DNA of 64,000 nt from Weeksellaceae bacterium (GCA_949788275.1 OX460916.1:1736001-1800000), one strand, 5' to 3'; numbered from the stretch's first letter, positions 48,161-57,697 are shown. Notes: generated by a model not told the origin, from the sequence alone. Numbers and translations: made by a program.

Positions 48161-48277
48161 GCGTTAGGGATTGAAGCATTGTTTGAGCTTTTTGGTGAAG
48201 TGAAACGGAACCGAAAAGCGAGTGCGGAAAGCCCGCCTTTTAGGTGTTGTTCTTTGAACAACACCTAAAAGGAACGC
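48161..48277 (+). repeat. Structured intergenic element, type B copy 2 (B2)
   Basis: Outer stem GCGTT (48161-48165) with AACGC (48273-48277), GGGATTGAAGC, inner stem GCTTTTTGGT/ACCGAAAAGC, then GTGCGGAAAGCCCG. A perfect 17-bp hairpin (48236-48252 with 48256-48272) is inserted just inside the 3' outer stem; B1 lacks it. In type A the comparable hairpin is outside the 5' end. Confidence 0.82.
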
Positions 48278-48286
48278 CCAAAAACA

Positions 48287-48316
48287 AAAAAGACTTCTAC
48301 GCCTAGAAGTCTTTTT
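48287..48316. terminator. Bidirectional intrinsic terminator
   Basis: AAAAAGACTTCTA and TAGAAGTCTTTTT, with a CGCC loop, lie between the convergent amidohydrolase (plus) and mpl (minus) genes. The A- and T-runs let it act both ways. Confidence 0.92.
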
Positions 48317-48341
48317 AAGTTATGCGATGTTTTTTAAGGGA

Positions 48342-49694
48342 TTATCCTTTGAATACGTGGTTAAGATCCATTCCGCCAAAGCTTCCTGAGCTCATCATAA
48401 GGAATACTTTATTGTGCTTATCGATGGCCTCTAAATACGTTTTTAAATCGGCAGAAGAGGTAAAGACTTGAATGCTTTGATCTCCGAAAGCATTTTTAAT
48501 GTCTTCGGGTGAAATCATATCCATACGCTTAATTTTTAAAGCTTCGGGATCGTAATGAACAATTTTGATATCGGCTTTATCCAACGCACCTTTGTATTGA
48601 ACTAGGAATTCGGGATTTAAGCTAGAATAGGTATGAATTTCTAGACAGGCAACCACTTCTTTATCTTGGTATTGGTCTTTGACCGCATGGGTAACCGACG
48701 TCACTTTACTGGGTGCGTGTGCAAAGTCTTTATAAGCAACAAAATCGCTGGTACGATTAATTAACTCGAGACGTTTTGAGGCGCCTTTGAACGATTGGAT
48801 GGCTTCGTAGAAATCATCTTCCATGACGTTGAGTTGTTTACAAATCTCTAATGCACCTTGTAAGTTCATCAGGTTATGATTTCCGAAAACTTCTAAAGGA
48901 ATTGGTCCTTCTTCGGTTTCTAAATATGTGATTCCTTCTTCGATGTATGAAGCGGGTAGCTGGTAAGGGAATACCTTTAATGCCCGTTCGGCTTGTTCAA
49001 CGACTTGAACCACTTCGGGATCGGTTTCGTTGTAGATTAATGCACCACCATCGACAATGCAGTCGACAAATGATTTAAATTGTTGGGTATAATCGGCAAA
49101 AGTTGGAAATACATTGATATGATCCCAAGCGATTCCGCTAATTAGAGCAATATTGGGTTGATACAATAAGAATTTAGAACGGCGATCTAAGGCTGAAGAG
49201 AGGTATTCGTCCCCTTCCATAATGATAAAGTCGTTATGGTTGGTTAGTTTGACCATAATATCAAAGCCGTCTAATTGTGCGCCCACCATGTAATCGACAT
49301 CGATTCCGTGGTAATCGAGCACGTGAAGAATCATGGATGTGATGGTGGTCTTTCCATGAGATCCCCCAATAACGACGCGGGTTTTATCTTTTGATTGTTC
49401 GTATAAAAATTCGGGGTAAGAATAGATTTTTAATCCCAATTCTTGAGCTTTCAACATTTCGGGATTGTCTGCATGGGCATGCATTCCTAAAATTACAGCG
49501 TCTAAATCGGGTGTGATATGATCGGTAGACCATCCCATTCGCTCTGGTAATAAACCTTTGTTAGCAAGGCGCGTTTTAGAAGGTTCGAAAATTGCATCAT
49601 CGGATCCAGTAACGATGTATCCTTTAGCTTGCAAAGCTAAAGCGAGATTATGCATGGCACTACCGCCAATAGCAATGAAATGAACTTTTTTCAT
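48342..49694 (-). CDS. mpl: UDP-N-acetylmuramate:L-Ala-gamma-D-Glu-meso-DAP ligase (peptidoglycan recycling)
   Basis: Mpl re-attaches recycled murein tripeptide to UDP-MurNAc. The 450-aa protein starts MKKVHFIAIGGSAMHNLALAL, a Mur-ligase nucleotide fold, with the P-loop VIGGSHGKTTITSM (about residue 110), the metal/substrate segment EGDEYLSSALDRRSKFL and the C-terminal Rossmann domain (ACLEIHTYSSLNPEF, HYDPEAL). These distinguish it from MurC and place it with Mpl. It lies downstream of the acyltransferase and NUDIX genes on the same strand, 20 bp apart, probably one operon. Confidence 0.93.
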   Translation of the reverse strand: MKKVHFIAIGGSAMHNLALALQAKGYIVTGSDDAIFEPSKTRLANKGLLPERMGWSTDHITPDLDAVILGMHAHADNPEMLKAQELGLKIYSYPEFLYEQSKDKTRVVIGGSHGKTTITSMILHVLDYHGIDVDYMVGAQLDGFDIMVKLTNHNDFIIMEGDEYLSSALDRRSKFLLYQPNIALISGIAWDHINVFPTFADYTQQFKSFVDCIVDGGALIYNETDPEVVQVVEQAERALKVFPYQLPASYIEEGITYLETEEGPIPLEVFGNHNLMNLQGALEICKQLNVMEDDFYEAIQSFKGASKRLELINRTSDFVAYKDFAHAPSKVTSVTHAVKDQYQDKEVVACLEIHTYSSLNPEFLVQYKGALDKADIKIVHYDPEALKIKRMDMISPEDIKNAFGDQSIQVFTSSADLKTYLEAIDKHNKVFLMMSSGSFGGMDLNHVFKG

Positions 49695-49714
49695 TTTATG
49701 ATCTATATCTATTC

Positions 49715-50599
49715 TTAATTTTTTGGGTTGTCTTCTGAACTAAAAATGGGGTTACCATCTTCGTCCAAATCTTCGTCTTCGCTTAAATAATCGTCGAGGG
49801 ATTTATTTTTGTTTTCTTCTAAGATCTCGGCAATTGGGCGAACTTTATTGAATTCAGGTGATTGCTCGATACCATCCATGATTTTTTTCATGATGTCGTC
49901 GAACGAATCGTTATCGTAGTCAATATCCAAAGGCGCCTTAAAGGTCATGGTCGCTTTGATGCCTCGCTTCTTAATCTTTAACCCTTTTTTGTCGAAGGCA
50001 CGACGGAAACCATCGATAACCACCGGGATAACAATTGGTTTGTTCTTTTTTACTAAAAGCGCTGTACCACGGCGTCCCGGAGCGAAAGCCGTTGTTGTTC
50101 CTTGCGGAAAGGTAACTACCCAACCACTGTTTAAGGCTTTATCGATATTGGATACTTCTCCAAAGTCGACCCGGCGATTCACATTTTCACCTTTGGCTCT
50201 CCATGTCCGTTTTACCGTTACGGCGCCTGTGTAGGCAAATAATTTGGTAAGCACACTGTCTTTCATGGTTTCTTCGGCAGCTACATAGTAGAAGTCGATC
50301 TTGGGATTTAATAAATACACCGGATTTTTAATGGTATCGATAAATCCGTTTTTTACGCTACAAAACACGTGATACATCGCGAAAACATCGGCGAAGTAAG
50401 TCTGGTGATTGGAAACGAATAGAACGTTTTGCGAAGGCAGGTCGACCATATGTTTAGTCCCTGAAACGCTTAACTTATTAAATCCATTGTATCGGTTATA
50501 GGTAAATGAACCCAAGAGAAAGATCAGCGAACGTTTGATAAAGTACAAATGTCCGAATGCATCTCTGTAAATATTTTTCTTTTTTGCTTTCTGTGCCAC
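49715..50599 (-). CDS. 1-acyl-sn-glycerol-3-phosphate acyltransferase family protein (PlsC-like)
   Basis: The 294-aa protein has the acyltransferase box SNHQTYFADV (NHx4D, about residue 64) and a second motif FPQGTTT near residue 165. The standard form is FPEGTRS, so the motif-III Glu and Arg are both changed (to Gln and Thr), though the spacing is kept. A conserved VIPVVIDGFRRAF segment follows. The C-terminus is highly acidic (SEDEDLDEDGNP). The role is probably acyl transfer to a lipid at the inner membrane. Same strand as mpl and the NUDIX gene. Confidence 0.85.
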   Translation of the reverse strand: MAQKAKKKNIYRDAFGHLYFIKRSLIFLLGSFTYNRYNGFNKLSVSGTKHMVDLPSQNVLFVSNHQTYFADVFAMYHVFCSVKNGFIDTIKNPVYLLNPKIDFYYVAAEETMKDSVLTKLFAYTGAVTVKRTWRAKGENVNRRVDFGEVSNIDKALNSGWVVTFPQGTTTAFAPGRRGTALLVKKNKPIVIPVVIDGFRRAFDKKGLKIKKRGIKATMTFKAPLDIDYDNDSFDDIMKKIMDGIEQSPEFNKVRPIAEILEENKNKSLDDYLSEDEDLDEDGNPIFSSEDNPKN

Positions 50600-50620
50600 G
50601 TTAATTGTGTTTGATAGAAC

Positions 50621-51271
50621 TTACAAAGTTAAGATGATTTTCAAATAATCTTTAAATTCTTCTAAAATCATTGCTGTTGCCCCCCAAATAAATTCCTCAT
50701 CACCAATATTGTAACCAGGAATATCGACCATTTGCCCAGAGAATTCGCGTTGAAAAACCTCAAAATCAGCATTTAAGAATGCTTCTAGGTCGAGTGGTAC
50801 AATGTATTCCACTTCGGTTTCATCGGGTGTAAAATACGGTTCACCTTGGTAAATTCCGATAAAAGGATAGACTAAAAAGTTACTTGGTGGAATATAGAGT
50901 TCGGTTAACTGCTTTACAATTTCAATATTTTCGTAATCAACGCCCAATTCTTCGACTGTTTCACGAATAGCTGTTTCATCTAAAGAAACATCGAGTTCTT
51001 CAAATTGGCCACCTGGAAGAGAGAATTGGCTGGCATGTGTACCATCATAAGCAACGCGCATAGTCACGGGGAATTCAATTTCACCGAATTGATTTTCATA
51101 CAGAAGAATCATCACTGAAGCAATCTTAGGATTGGTTCGTTTGATGAATTCTAAGTCGTATTTTTCACGGTAAGGTAAAGAAAGTTTTTGGTGAGACTCC
51201 CAACCAGGAGCAGCTTCTACATTTTCCGATAAGATATATTTAAGTTCGTCTAACGAAATATTTTCTAACAT
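50621..51271 (-). CDS. NUDIX hydrolase, CoA pyrophosphatase-like
   Basis: The ATG at 51271 (MLENISLDELKYIL) is preferred; a 14-residue extension lies in spacer-like sequence. The 216-aa protein has a full NUDIX box from GGQFEELDVSLDETA to REtVEELGV (about residues 104-128) that binds the metal. The start KLSLPYREKY and the position of the box fit the NudL/CoA pyrophosphatase branch, which trims CoA to phosphopantetheine and 3',5'-ADP; that substrate is an inference. First of the minus-strand operon with the acyltransferase and mpl. Confidence 0.87.
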   Translation of the reverse strand: MLENISLDELKYILSENVEAAPGWESHQKLSLPYREKYDLEFIKRTNPKIASVMILLYENQFGEIEFPVTMRVAYDGTHASQFSLPGGQFEELDVSLDETAIRETVEELGVDYENIEIVKQLTELYIPPSNFLVYPFIGIYQGEPYFTPDETEVEYIVPLDLEAFLNADFEVFQREFSGQMVDIPGYNIGDEEFIWGATAMILEEFKDYLKIILTL

Positions 51272-51464
51272 AAGTAAGGTTATTTTAACAGGCGTGAAAA
51301 AGATGAATTTCACTGTTCAAAGGTAGGTAATTTTACGGTTTCTTAGATGGATTATCGACTGTGAAAGATCATAAAAGCGAACAAACGCTTGATTTTGTCG
51401 ACTTATTTGTCAATGGATAAATGATAATCGAGAAAAAATATTAATTTAGAGAAAAAATTAACAC

Positions 51465-53576
51465 ATGTTGAAGAAAAAATTATTTTTTGGAATGATGATA
51501 GGATCCGTTTTAATAACCACTTCATGTAACAAGAGTGGCGGGAGTACGAGCTGGGATTCTGGAAATTACTTCTATGCGGCCAGTGAATTACCCTACGGTA
51601 CGGCCGATTTTAGTAAAATTAAAACCCAGGATTTTAAACCTGCCTTATTGGAAGGAATGAAACAGCAATTAGAGGAGATTAAAAAAATAACCGATAATAA
51701 AGAAGCGCCAACGTTTGAAAACACGTTGATTGAATTGGAGAAAACAGGACAGTTGCTAAGTCGTGTAAGCAATGTTTTTGGTTTACTGACTGGAGCTGAC
51801 ACCAATGAAGAACTACAAGCCATTGAAGAAGAATTGTCGCCAAAATTTGCAGCACATAGCGATGCGATTTACTTAAACGAAGCATTGTTTGCCCGTATAA
51901 AAGTGATTAACGAGCAAAAGGCATCGATGGACATGGATGGTGAAAGTTTACGGTTATTGAACCATTACTACCAAGCCTTTGAATTAGCTGGTGCTAACTT
52001 AGCCAAAGAAGAGCAAGAAAAGTTAAAGCAATTAAATGGTGAAATAGCCTCGTTGAATACGAAATTTTCAAATCAATTATTAGCAGCGACTAAAGCCGGA
52101 GGAGTAACCTTTACCAAGGAAGAATTGGTTGGTTTACCTGACAATGAATTAGAAGGCTATAAACAAGAAGATGGAAGTTATTTAATCAGCTTATTAAACA
52201 CGACTCAACAACCCGAATTGCAAAGCTTGACCAACAAGGAATCGCGTGCAAAATTATTTACAGCCTCTTGGACGAGGGCTGAAAAGAAAGATGCCAATGA
52301 CACCCGCGCAACCATTTTGGAATTGGTAAAAAAGCGTGCTGAAAAAGCGGCTATTTTAGGATTTGATAATTATGCTGCTTGGTCTTTGCAAGATCAAATG
52401 GCGAAAACCCCTGCGGCCGTTGATCATTTACTCAACCAAATGGTACCAGCAGCAACCGCCAATGCCAAACAAGAAGCAGCCGATATTCAGGCGTTGATTA
52501 ATAAAGAAGCTGAACCGTTTGAATTAACGGCAGCCGATTGGAATTTTTATGCTGAAAAAATTCGAAAAGAAAAATTCGATTTAGACGAAAATGAGGTAAA
52601 GCCTTATTTTGAAGTCAACACTGTCCTAGAGAAAGGGGTGTTTTACATGGCTGAACAACTGTATGGAATTACATTTAAAGCCCGTACAGACATTCCTGTA
52701 TGGCATGAGGACGTGAAAGTGTATGAATTATTTAACGAAGATGGTTCAGCATTAGGATTATTCTATGGTGACTTCTTCAAACGAGATTCAAAACAAGGAG
52801 GTGCATGGATGAGTAACATCGTAGAACAATCGACACTGTTTAATACAAAACCGGTGATTTACAATGTTTCTAACTTTAATAAACCAGCCAAGGGTCAGCC
52901 CGCCTTAATTAGTTTTGATGATGTGACGACGATGTTCCACGAATTTGGCCATGCATTACATGGGTTCTTTGCGTCCCAGAAATACCCTACACTATCGGGA
53001 ACCAATGTCTCAAGAGATTTTGTAGAATTCCCTTCTCAATTCCATGAGCATTTTGCAACTGTGCCTGCTATTTTAAAAAACTATGCTAAACACTACAAAA
53101 CGGGAGAAACAATGCCTGATGCCTTAGTCACTAAAATGCTAAACGCGATGACTTTTAACAAAGGCTATGGCATGACTGAAATGTTGGCAGCAGCTTCTTT
53201 GGACCAAGCATGGCATACGGTGGGAAAAGATGCGAACATCAACGATGTAGATCAATTTGAGAAAGAAGCTTTGGTTCAACACCAAGTCGCTTTAGCCCAA
53301 GTTCCACCCCGTTACCGCTCGTCTTTCTTTAGCCATATTTTTGCTGGTGGATATGCTTCAGGTTACTACGCCTATTTATGGGCAGAAATGCTAGATCATG
53401 ATGCTTATAGCTGGATGCAAGAGCATGGTGGAATGACCAGAGAGAACGGACAAACCTTGCGCGACCAAGTGTTTTCAAAAGGAAACTCAGAAGACTTGGG
53501 CGAACTATATAAAAAATTTAGAGGACAAGAGCCATCGATTCAACCGATGTTGAAAGCGAGAGGCTTAGTGAACTAA
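51465..53576 (+). CDS. M3 family metallopeptidase (peptidyl-dipeptidase Dcp-like), lipoprotein
   Basis: The 703-aa protein begins with a lipoprotein signal (MLKKKLFFGMMIGSVLITTSCNKSGG; Cys as the lipid site). The zinc site MFHEFGHALHGFFA (HExxH, about residue 490) and the glutamate-bearing segment (VEFPSQFHEHF) are those of the M3 oligopeptidase family. The FSHIFAGGYASGYYAYLWAEMLDHDAY ending is also characteristic. It cuts short peptides, probably at the membrane surface. A clear terminator follows. Confidence 0.93.
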   Translation: MLKKKLFFGMMIGSVLITTSCNKSGGSTSWDSGNYFYAASELPYGTADFSKIKTQDFKPALLEGMKQQLEEIKKITDNKEAPTFENTLIELEKTGQLLSRVSNVFGLLTGADTNEELQAIEEELSPKFAAHSDAIYLNEALFARIKVINEQKASMDMDGESLRLLNHYYQAFELAGANLAKEEQEKLKQLNGEIASLNTKFSNQLLAATKAGGVTFTKEELVGLPDNELEGYKQEDGSYLISLLNTTQQPELQSLTNKESRAKLFTASWTRAEKKDANDTRATILELVKKRAEKAAILGFDNYAAWSLQDQMAKTPAAVDHLLNQMVPAATANAKQEAADIQALINKEAEPFELTAADWNFYAEKIRKEKFDLDENEVKPYFEVNTVLEKGVFYMAEQLYGITFKARTDIPVWHEDVKVYELFNEDGSALGLFYGDFFKRDSKQGGAWMSNIVEQSTLFNTKPVIYNVSNFNKPAKGQPALISFDDVTTMFHEFGHALHGFFASQKYPTLSGTNVSRDFVEFPSQFHEHFATVPAILKNYAKHYKTGETMPDALVTKMLNAMTFNKGYGMTEMLAAASLDQAWHTVGKDANINDVDQFEKEALVQHQVALAQVPPRYRSSFFSHIFAGGYASGYYAYLWAEMLDHDAYSWMQEHGGMTRENGQTLRDQVFSKGNSEDLGELYKKFRGQEPSIQPMLKARGLVN

Positions 53577-53584
53577 ACCCATTC

Positions 53585-53615
53585 AACCCCTGAACAGAAA
53601 ATTCGGGGGTTTTTT
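53585..53615 (+). terminator. Intrinsic terminator after the M3 peptidase gene
   Basis: AACCCCTGAA / TTCGGGGGTT stem with a 7-nt loop and one T-G pair, followed by a run of T. Confidence 0.9.
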
Positions 53616-53643
53616 CTATTCAGAAGTATAAATGCATAAATGA

Positions 53644-53674
53644 TTGTATTTATAGCCTGAAATCAATAAATTTG
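53644..53674 (+). promoter_or_regulatory. Bacteroidota promoter of the YebC-family gene
   Basis: TTG at 53644-53646, a 20-nt spacer and TAAATTTG at 53667-53674 fit the TTG-N19-21-TAnnTTTG consensus. The ATG is 21 bp beyond the -7 element, giving a short leader. Confidence 0.75.
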
Positions 53675-53695
53675 CAGAATTAAATTATACTATCA

Positions 53696-54430
53696 ATGGG
53701 AAGAGCTTTTGAATTCAGAAAAGGGCGCAAACTGAAAAGATGGGCAGCAATGTCTAAAGCGTTCACAAAAATCGGGAAAGAAATCGTAATGGCAGTCAAA
53801 GAAGGCGGTCCTGACCCATCGGTAAATTCGAGGTTACGTGCAGTTATAGCCAATGCGAAAGCGGTTAACATGCCAAAAGACAATATAGAACGAGCGATAA
53901 AGAAAGCTTCGGATAAAAATACAGAAAACTACAAAGAAGTTCTTTTTGAAGGCTATGGCCCTCATGGGATTGCTATTTTAGTGGAAACATCAACCAATAA
54001 CAACAATCGTACAGTGGCTAGTGTGCGATCATATTTCAGTAAATGCCACGGTGCTTTAGGCACACAGGGATCGGTTGAATTTATGTTCGATCATGTTTGT
54101 CACTTTCGTGTTGCAAAACCAGAAGGAGCCGATTTAGAGGAACTGGAATTTGAATTCATCGACTATGGTGTTGAAGAAATTTTTGAAGAAGAGGGTGATT
54201 TAGTTCTTTATGCTCCCTTTGAAAACTACGGGACTATTTTCAAAACATTGGAAGAAAATGGTTACGAGATTTTATCTTCTGAATTTGAACGAATTCCTCA
54301 ATTAACAAAAGAGTTAACGGCAGAACAAACCGCTGATATCGAAAAATTATTAGAGAAGTTTGATGATGATGAAGATGTGAATCATGTTTATCACACAATG
54401 CAAGAAGATCCAGAAGAAGAAGCTGAATAA
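53696..54430 (+). CDS. YebC/PmpR-family protein
   Basis: The 244-aa protein begins MGRAFEFRKGRKLKRWAAMSKAFTKIGKEI, with VNMPKDNIERAIKKA (about residues 58-72), YEGYGPHG-like FEGYGPHGIAILVETSTNNNNRT and the acidic C-terminal domain. YebC proteins are DNA-binding regulators or, as more recent work shows, ribosome-associated factors that relieve stalling at proline runs; which holds here is unknown. Single gene with its own promoter and terminator. Confidence 0.94.
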   Translation: MGRAFEFRKGRKLKRWAAMSKAFTKIGKEIVMAVKEGGPDPSVNSRLRAVIANAKAVNMPKDNIERAIKKASDKNTENYKEVLFEGYGPHGIAILVETSTNNNNRTVASVRSYFSKCHGALGTQGSVEFMFDHVCHFRVAKPEGADLEELEFEFIDYGVEEIFEEEGDLVLYAPFENYGTIFKTLEENGYEILSSEFERIPQLTKELTAEQTADIEKLLEKFDDDEDVNHVYHTMQEDPEEEAE

Positions 54431-54452
54431 GCATCGCATTAAAAAAAGATAT

Positions 54453-54477
54453 AACCCCAATTTATTGGGGTTTTTTT
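54453..54477 (+). terminator. Intrinsic terminator after the YebC-family gene
   Basis: AACCCCAA / TTGGGGTT stem with a 4-nt loop followed by a run of T, 22 bp past the stop codon. Confidence 0.93.
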
Positions 54478-54865
54478 ATGTTCTGCGAAGAGGTACATCC
54501 GTATAGCACCATTCAGTGTAAAACAATAAACACTCTACACTAACAAAATAAATGTTTAGACGCAATTGACTCTATTTAAAAAGAGGAATCCTTTCCGCTG
54601 ATTGATTATAATAACCACTTCCACCTACGTAATCCATTAACCATTCCAGCCCAGCTTAAAAGTGATTAAAATGACTTTAGAAAGCCCTTCTGTCATTTCA
54701 GCTATTCAAAATAGCAAAGGTATTCTTTATAAAAAACCAAACTGGCTGGATATAGTAAAAGCAAGTAATATTTAGTCATATTAAGTAAAGACATTCCATT
54801 TATCACCCCACAAACTGGTTAACCTATTGCAAGCGATAAAAAACACCTGTTTCAAACTCTTTACG
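54478..54865. other. Gene-free spacer
   Basis: 388 bp between the YebC-family terminator and the stop of the membrane regulator on the minus strand. No frame, repeat, RNA gene or terminator was recognised. Confidence 0.5.
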
Positions 54866-55837
54866 TTATAAATTGTTCACATAATGGTCGAACTTTTCAC
54901 CATTAGGAATATTTAATTTTTTTCGAATGCGGTATTTTTTATTATCCACAGAGCGAACAGAACAGTTATAAAACTGGGCTATACCTTTGGTATCCAATCT
55001 TAATTTAGTGAGCGCACAAATTTCAATTTCGCTGATATTTAGCTCATGGAGCTGTTCCACAAAACTGGGGAAATAAGTTTTAAATTTTGGCATAAAAAGC
55101 AAATTCTTATTTTCAATTAGACTTCTTAACTCGACTAAATGCTCTTCTTTTAAAGTTGAATTATAAACTAAACCTTGTAATTTCTCATTATGATCGAGCA
55201 ATTGATCGATCTTTTTACGTTTATTTTTTTTACGGAGTTCAATAAAATGAATTTGATTTTGTGTATTTATAACACTAATGATGTAATAAATTGACAACAA
55301 GATGCCCCATAAAAAATTTTCAAAAAACAGAATATTCGTTGTTCTTTCGTTTAACTTATTCGTAACTAACTGTTCATCAATATCAAAAACATCAAAAAGA
55401 TTACAATAAAAACTACTTATAAATAGTAGTGAAATAAAGAATAGATAGAAGAAAAACCGTTTTTCTTCTGTTTTAAAATTTACAACATAGGGAAGTACCA
55501 GCAGTACATAAAAAAAATAGAGAAAGAAGCCTGTTTGTTTGCTGTACAAAAGTCCATAAAAAGCAGTAATAAGTGTTACTACGATGATGGTGAAATCTCT
55601 AGACAGGCTTATAAAAACTCGATTAAACTTATACAAACTAATACTAAAGCCTAGTATGAGAAACGCCACGGATAAACCAAGAAATATAGTGTTAAAGTTC
55701 TTTAACAGTACTAAATCTAAAAAAAAATTACTAAAATAGATAACAGCTAAAAAAATATTAAAGCGAAAAAGCTGAATTCTATAAGAAGATACGTTAGTAC
55801 TAATAAATCGGTAAAGTAGATATTTTTTATCTCTCAT
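54866..55837 (-). CDS. Membrane-anchored LuxR-like HTH transcriptional regulator
   Basis: The 323-aa protein has six to seven hydrophobic helices in residues about 20-205 (for example FNIFLAVIYFSNFFLDLVLL, FLYFFYVLLVLPYVV, FLWGILLSIYYIISVI). A basic, coiled linker (ELRKKNKRKKIDQLLDHNEKL) and a soluble end follow: LNISEIEICALTKLRLDTKGIAQFYNCSVRSVDNKKYRIRKKL is a GerE/LuxR-type helix-turn-helix. The layout, membrane sensor plus DNA-binding domain without a kinase, is a one-component system seen in Bacteroidota. It is divergent from three VGINT-type secreted proteins and is their likely regulator. Confidence 0.82.
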   Translation of the reverse strand: MRDKKYLLYRFISTNVSSYRIQLFRFNIFLAVIYFSNFFLDLVLLKNFNTIFLGLSVAFLILGFSISLYKFNRVFISLSRDFTIIVVTLITAFYGLLYSKQTGFFLYFFYVLLVLPYVVNFKTEEKRFFFYLFFISLLFISSFYCNLFDVFDIDEQLVTNKLNERTTNILFFENFLWGILLSIYYIISVINTQNQIHFIELRKKNKRKKIDQLLDHNEKLQGLVYNSTLKEEHLVELRSLIENKNLLFMPKFKTYFPSFVEQLHELNISEIEICALTKLRLDTKGIAQFYNCSVRSVDNKKYRIRKKLNIPNGEKFDHYVNNL

Positions 55838-56286
55838 ATAATAATTTTAAACTTATAAAAGTAGTCAACAAAAATCTTACTAAATCTGTTTTTTAAAAAA
55901 ATAATTATTACTCAATATTACTTTTGACTGCAACAACAAATGCATTTGCTATCAAAAAAAAAGATTATATAAAGTCTCTAAAACTTCTGTTCGCACAGTA
56001 TCTAAGCAAATACTTTAAAAATAATCGTTTTGAATTTAAAGAACATTTCAGTGGTATGATTATATCAAATTTTAATCCATAAATGCAATAAAACCACATT
56101 GTTAGCAATTTAAGTATTTCTACTTTAATAAATCGATTAATGATATTTTTTTAAATTATATTAGGTTAGTAATAATAAGTAGTTGTAAATTTGATTAATT
56201 TTTTAAATAACCAGTATTTAAAAAAAAATAAGTGGTAAAAGTTAATCACTTATGTATTTTTTATATGCAACAAATACACTTAAACT
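55838..56286. promoter_or_regulatory. Divergent regulatory spacer of the membrane regulator and the VGINT genes
   Basis: 449 bp, very AT-rich. TAAATTTG (56186-56193) is a consensus -7 box for the plus-strand genes, leaving a leader of about 90 nt. No symmetric operator stands out, and no clear promoter for the minus-strand regulator was found. Confidence 0.45.
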
Positions 56287-56946
56287 ATGAAAATGAAAAT
56301 TTTACCAATTCAGTTGATGCTAATGCTTGGAAGCATTTCTTATGCACAAGTTGGTATTGGAACATTAACACCACAAAGAACACTCCATGTAGAAGGAAAT
56401 GCACAAGTCAGAGATCTAAAGGATAAACTTGCAGACAGAACGTACACGAAAGTATTAGTTGTTAACAATGAAGGTGATATAGACTATTCGACGATTGATC
56501 AACTACTTCCTCCTGTCGTTCCTGGAAATGACACCAAAAAAGCCGTTAATAATTATTACGCAAAACCAGGTAAACAACCTATTGACTCCAATACAGTAGG
56601 CTGTGGTAAATTTGAGTTCGCCTATATAACTAACGGCACACTAGGCAATGTTCGATTTCGGTTAAAGCAGGCACCTACGGAAAATGTAGAAGTATATACA
56701 ACATTTGAACAAAACTATAGCCCAAATGGCTTTCAATTTGAAGCAGATCCTTCACCTCGTACTTTGACCCCTGCCAACGAATTTATTGATTTACCTGCAT
56801 CAAGTACAGAAGCACGAATTGTGAGTGGAGAATACAATGAATTGTATATATCCTATCCGAAAGATTCTGAATTCTACCGTGTTTCCTTTTATGTCATAGA
56901 ACAAGATGGTTTAACGCGATGGATAACAACTTGTGAAAACTTCTAA
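56287..56946 (+). CDS. Secreted VGINT-type protein, copy 1 of three
   Basis: The 219-aa protein has signal peptide MKMKILPIQLMLMLGSISYAQ, then VGIGTLTPQRTLHVEGNAQVRDL, the amino-terminal signature of many Flavobacteriia surface proteins. Residues about 100-219 form a beta-rich domain bounded by CGKFEFAY and a final TCENF; the same cysteine pair is in the next two proteins and could form a disulfide. No catalytic motif. First gene of a plus-strand operon facing the membrane regulator. Confidence 0.82.
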   Translation: MKMKILPIQLMLMLGSISYAQVGIGTLTPQRTLHVEGNAQVRDLKDKLADRTYTKVLVVNNEGDIDYSTIDQLLPPVVPGNDTKKAVNNYYAKPGKQPIDSNTVGCGKFEFAYITNGTLGNVRFRLKQAPTENVEVYTTFEQNYSPNGFQFEADPSPRTLTPANEFIDLPASSTEARIVSGEYNELYISYPKDSEFYRVSFYVIEQDGLTRWITTCENF

Positions 56947-56956
56947 TACTCTTTTT

Positions 56957-57685
56957 ATGAAAAATATTATTACCTTAATTATAGGCCTATCGGGTGCAAT
57001 GATTTTTGCACAGGACAAAATGGTTGGAATCGAAACCAATGCCCCGGAAAGAACACTAGATGTAAACGGAAATCTTCGTATTACCATACAAGAAGACAAA
57101 CCGATTGATCCTCATTATACCGATGTATTAATCGCTGAACAAAGTGGAAATGTGGATCGTCGTTCGAAAATGTCATTGGCATTAACTGATGAGCAACAGA
57201 TTGAGACTATAAAAAACATATATTATAGCCCTAAAGGAGGCATTATTGAGAGATCAGTTCGATGTGGTAAATATGAAATTACCCTTAATGCAGAAAATGT
57301 TGCCTTAATTCGTTCAACACAACCCATCAGTGACAAAATTACGATTAATTATGGGCTAAGAAGGTTGGAACGACGAGTAAATTTAACGGGTAGCACAGAA
57401 AATACTGGTACTGGAGATTATTACGATAAAAAATTTGAAATTACTTTTACAAAAGACAATTGGAATACCTACCAACAAATCTACGGAGATTCTAAGAAAG
57501 CTATGATTAACAATGATGCTTACCGACTTCATGTAGTTGATTCTGAGACAGGTGATTTTTATAAAATCGATTTAACACGCATTATTAACCGTGATGAAGA
57601 TTGGTCACCAACAGATACTAGAAACACTAAAGCAAGCGGAATACGCGCTATCATCTGTGAAAGACATTTTAACATTAACAACTAA
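56957..57685 (+). CDS. Secreted VGINT-type protein, copy 2 of three
   Basis: The ATG at 56957 (MKNIITLIIGLSGAMIFAQ) gives a clean signal peptide and lies 10 bp after the previous stop; a start at 56933 would overlap it. The 242-aa protein carries VGIETNAPERTLDVNGNLRI and then a diverged C-terminal domain from CGKYEITL to ICERHFNINN, keeping both cysteines. It has a longer middle segment than its neighbours. Function unknown. Confidence 0.82.
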   Translation: MKNIITLIIGLSGAMIFAQDKMVGIETNAPERTLDVNGNLRITIQEDKPIDPHYTDVLIAEQSGNVDRRSKMSLALTDEQQIETIKNIYYSPKGGIIERSVRCGKYEITLNAENVALIRSTQPISDKITINYGLRRLERRVNLTGSTENTGTGDYYDKKFEITFTKDNWNTYQQIYGDSKKAMINNDAYRLHVVDSETGDFYKIDLTRIINRDEDWSPTDTRNTKASGIRAIICERHFNINN

Positions 57686-57697
57686 ACCTTAGTCCTT

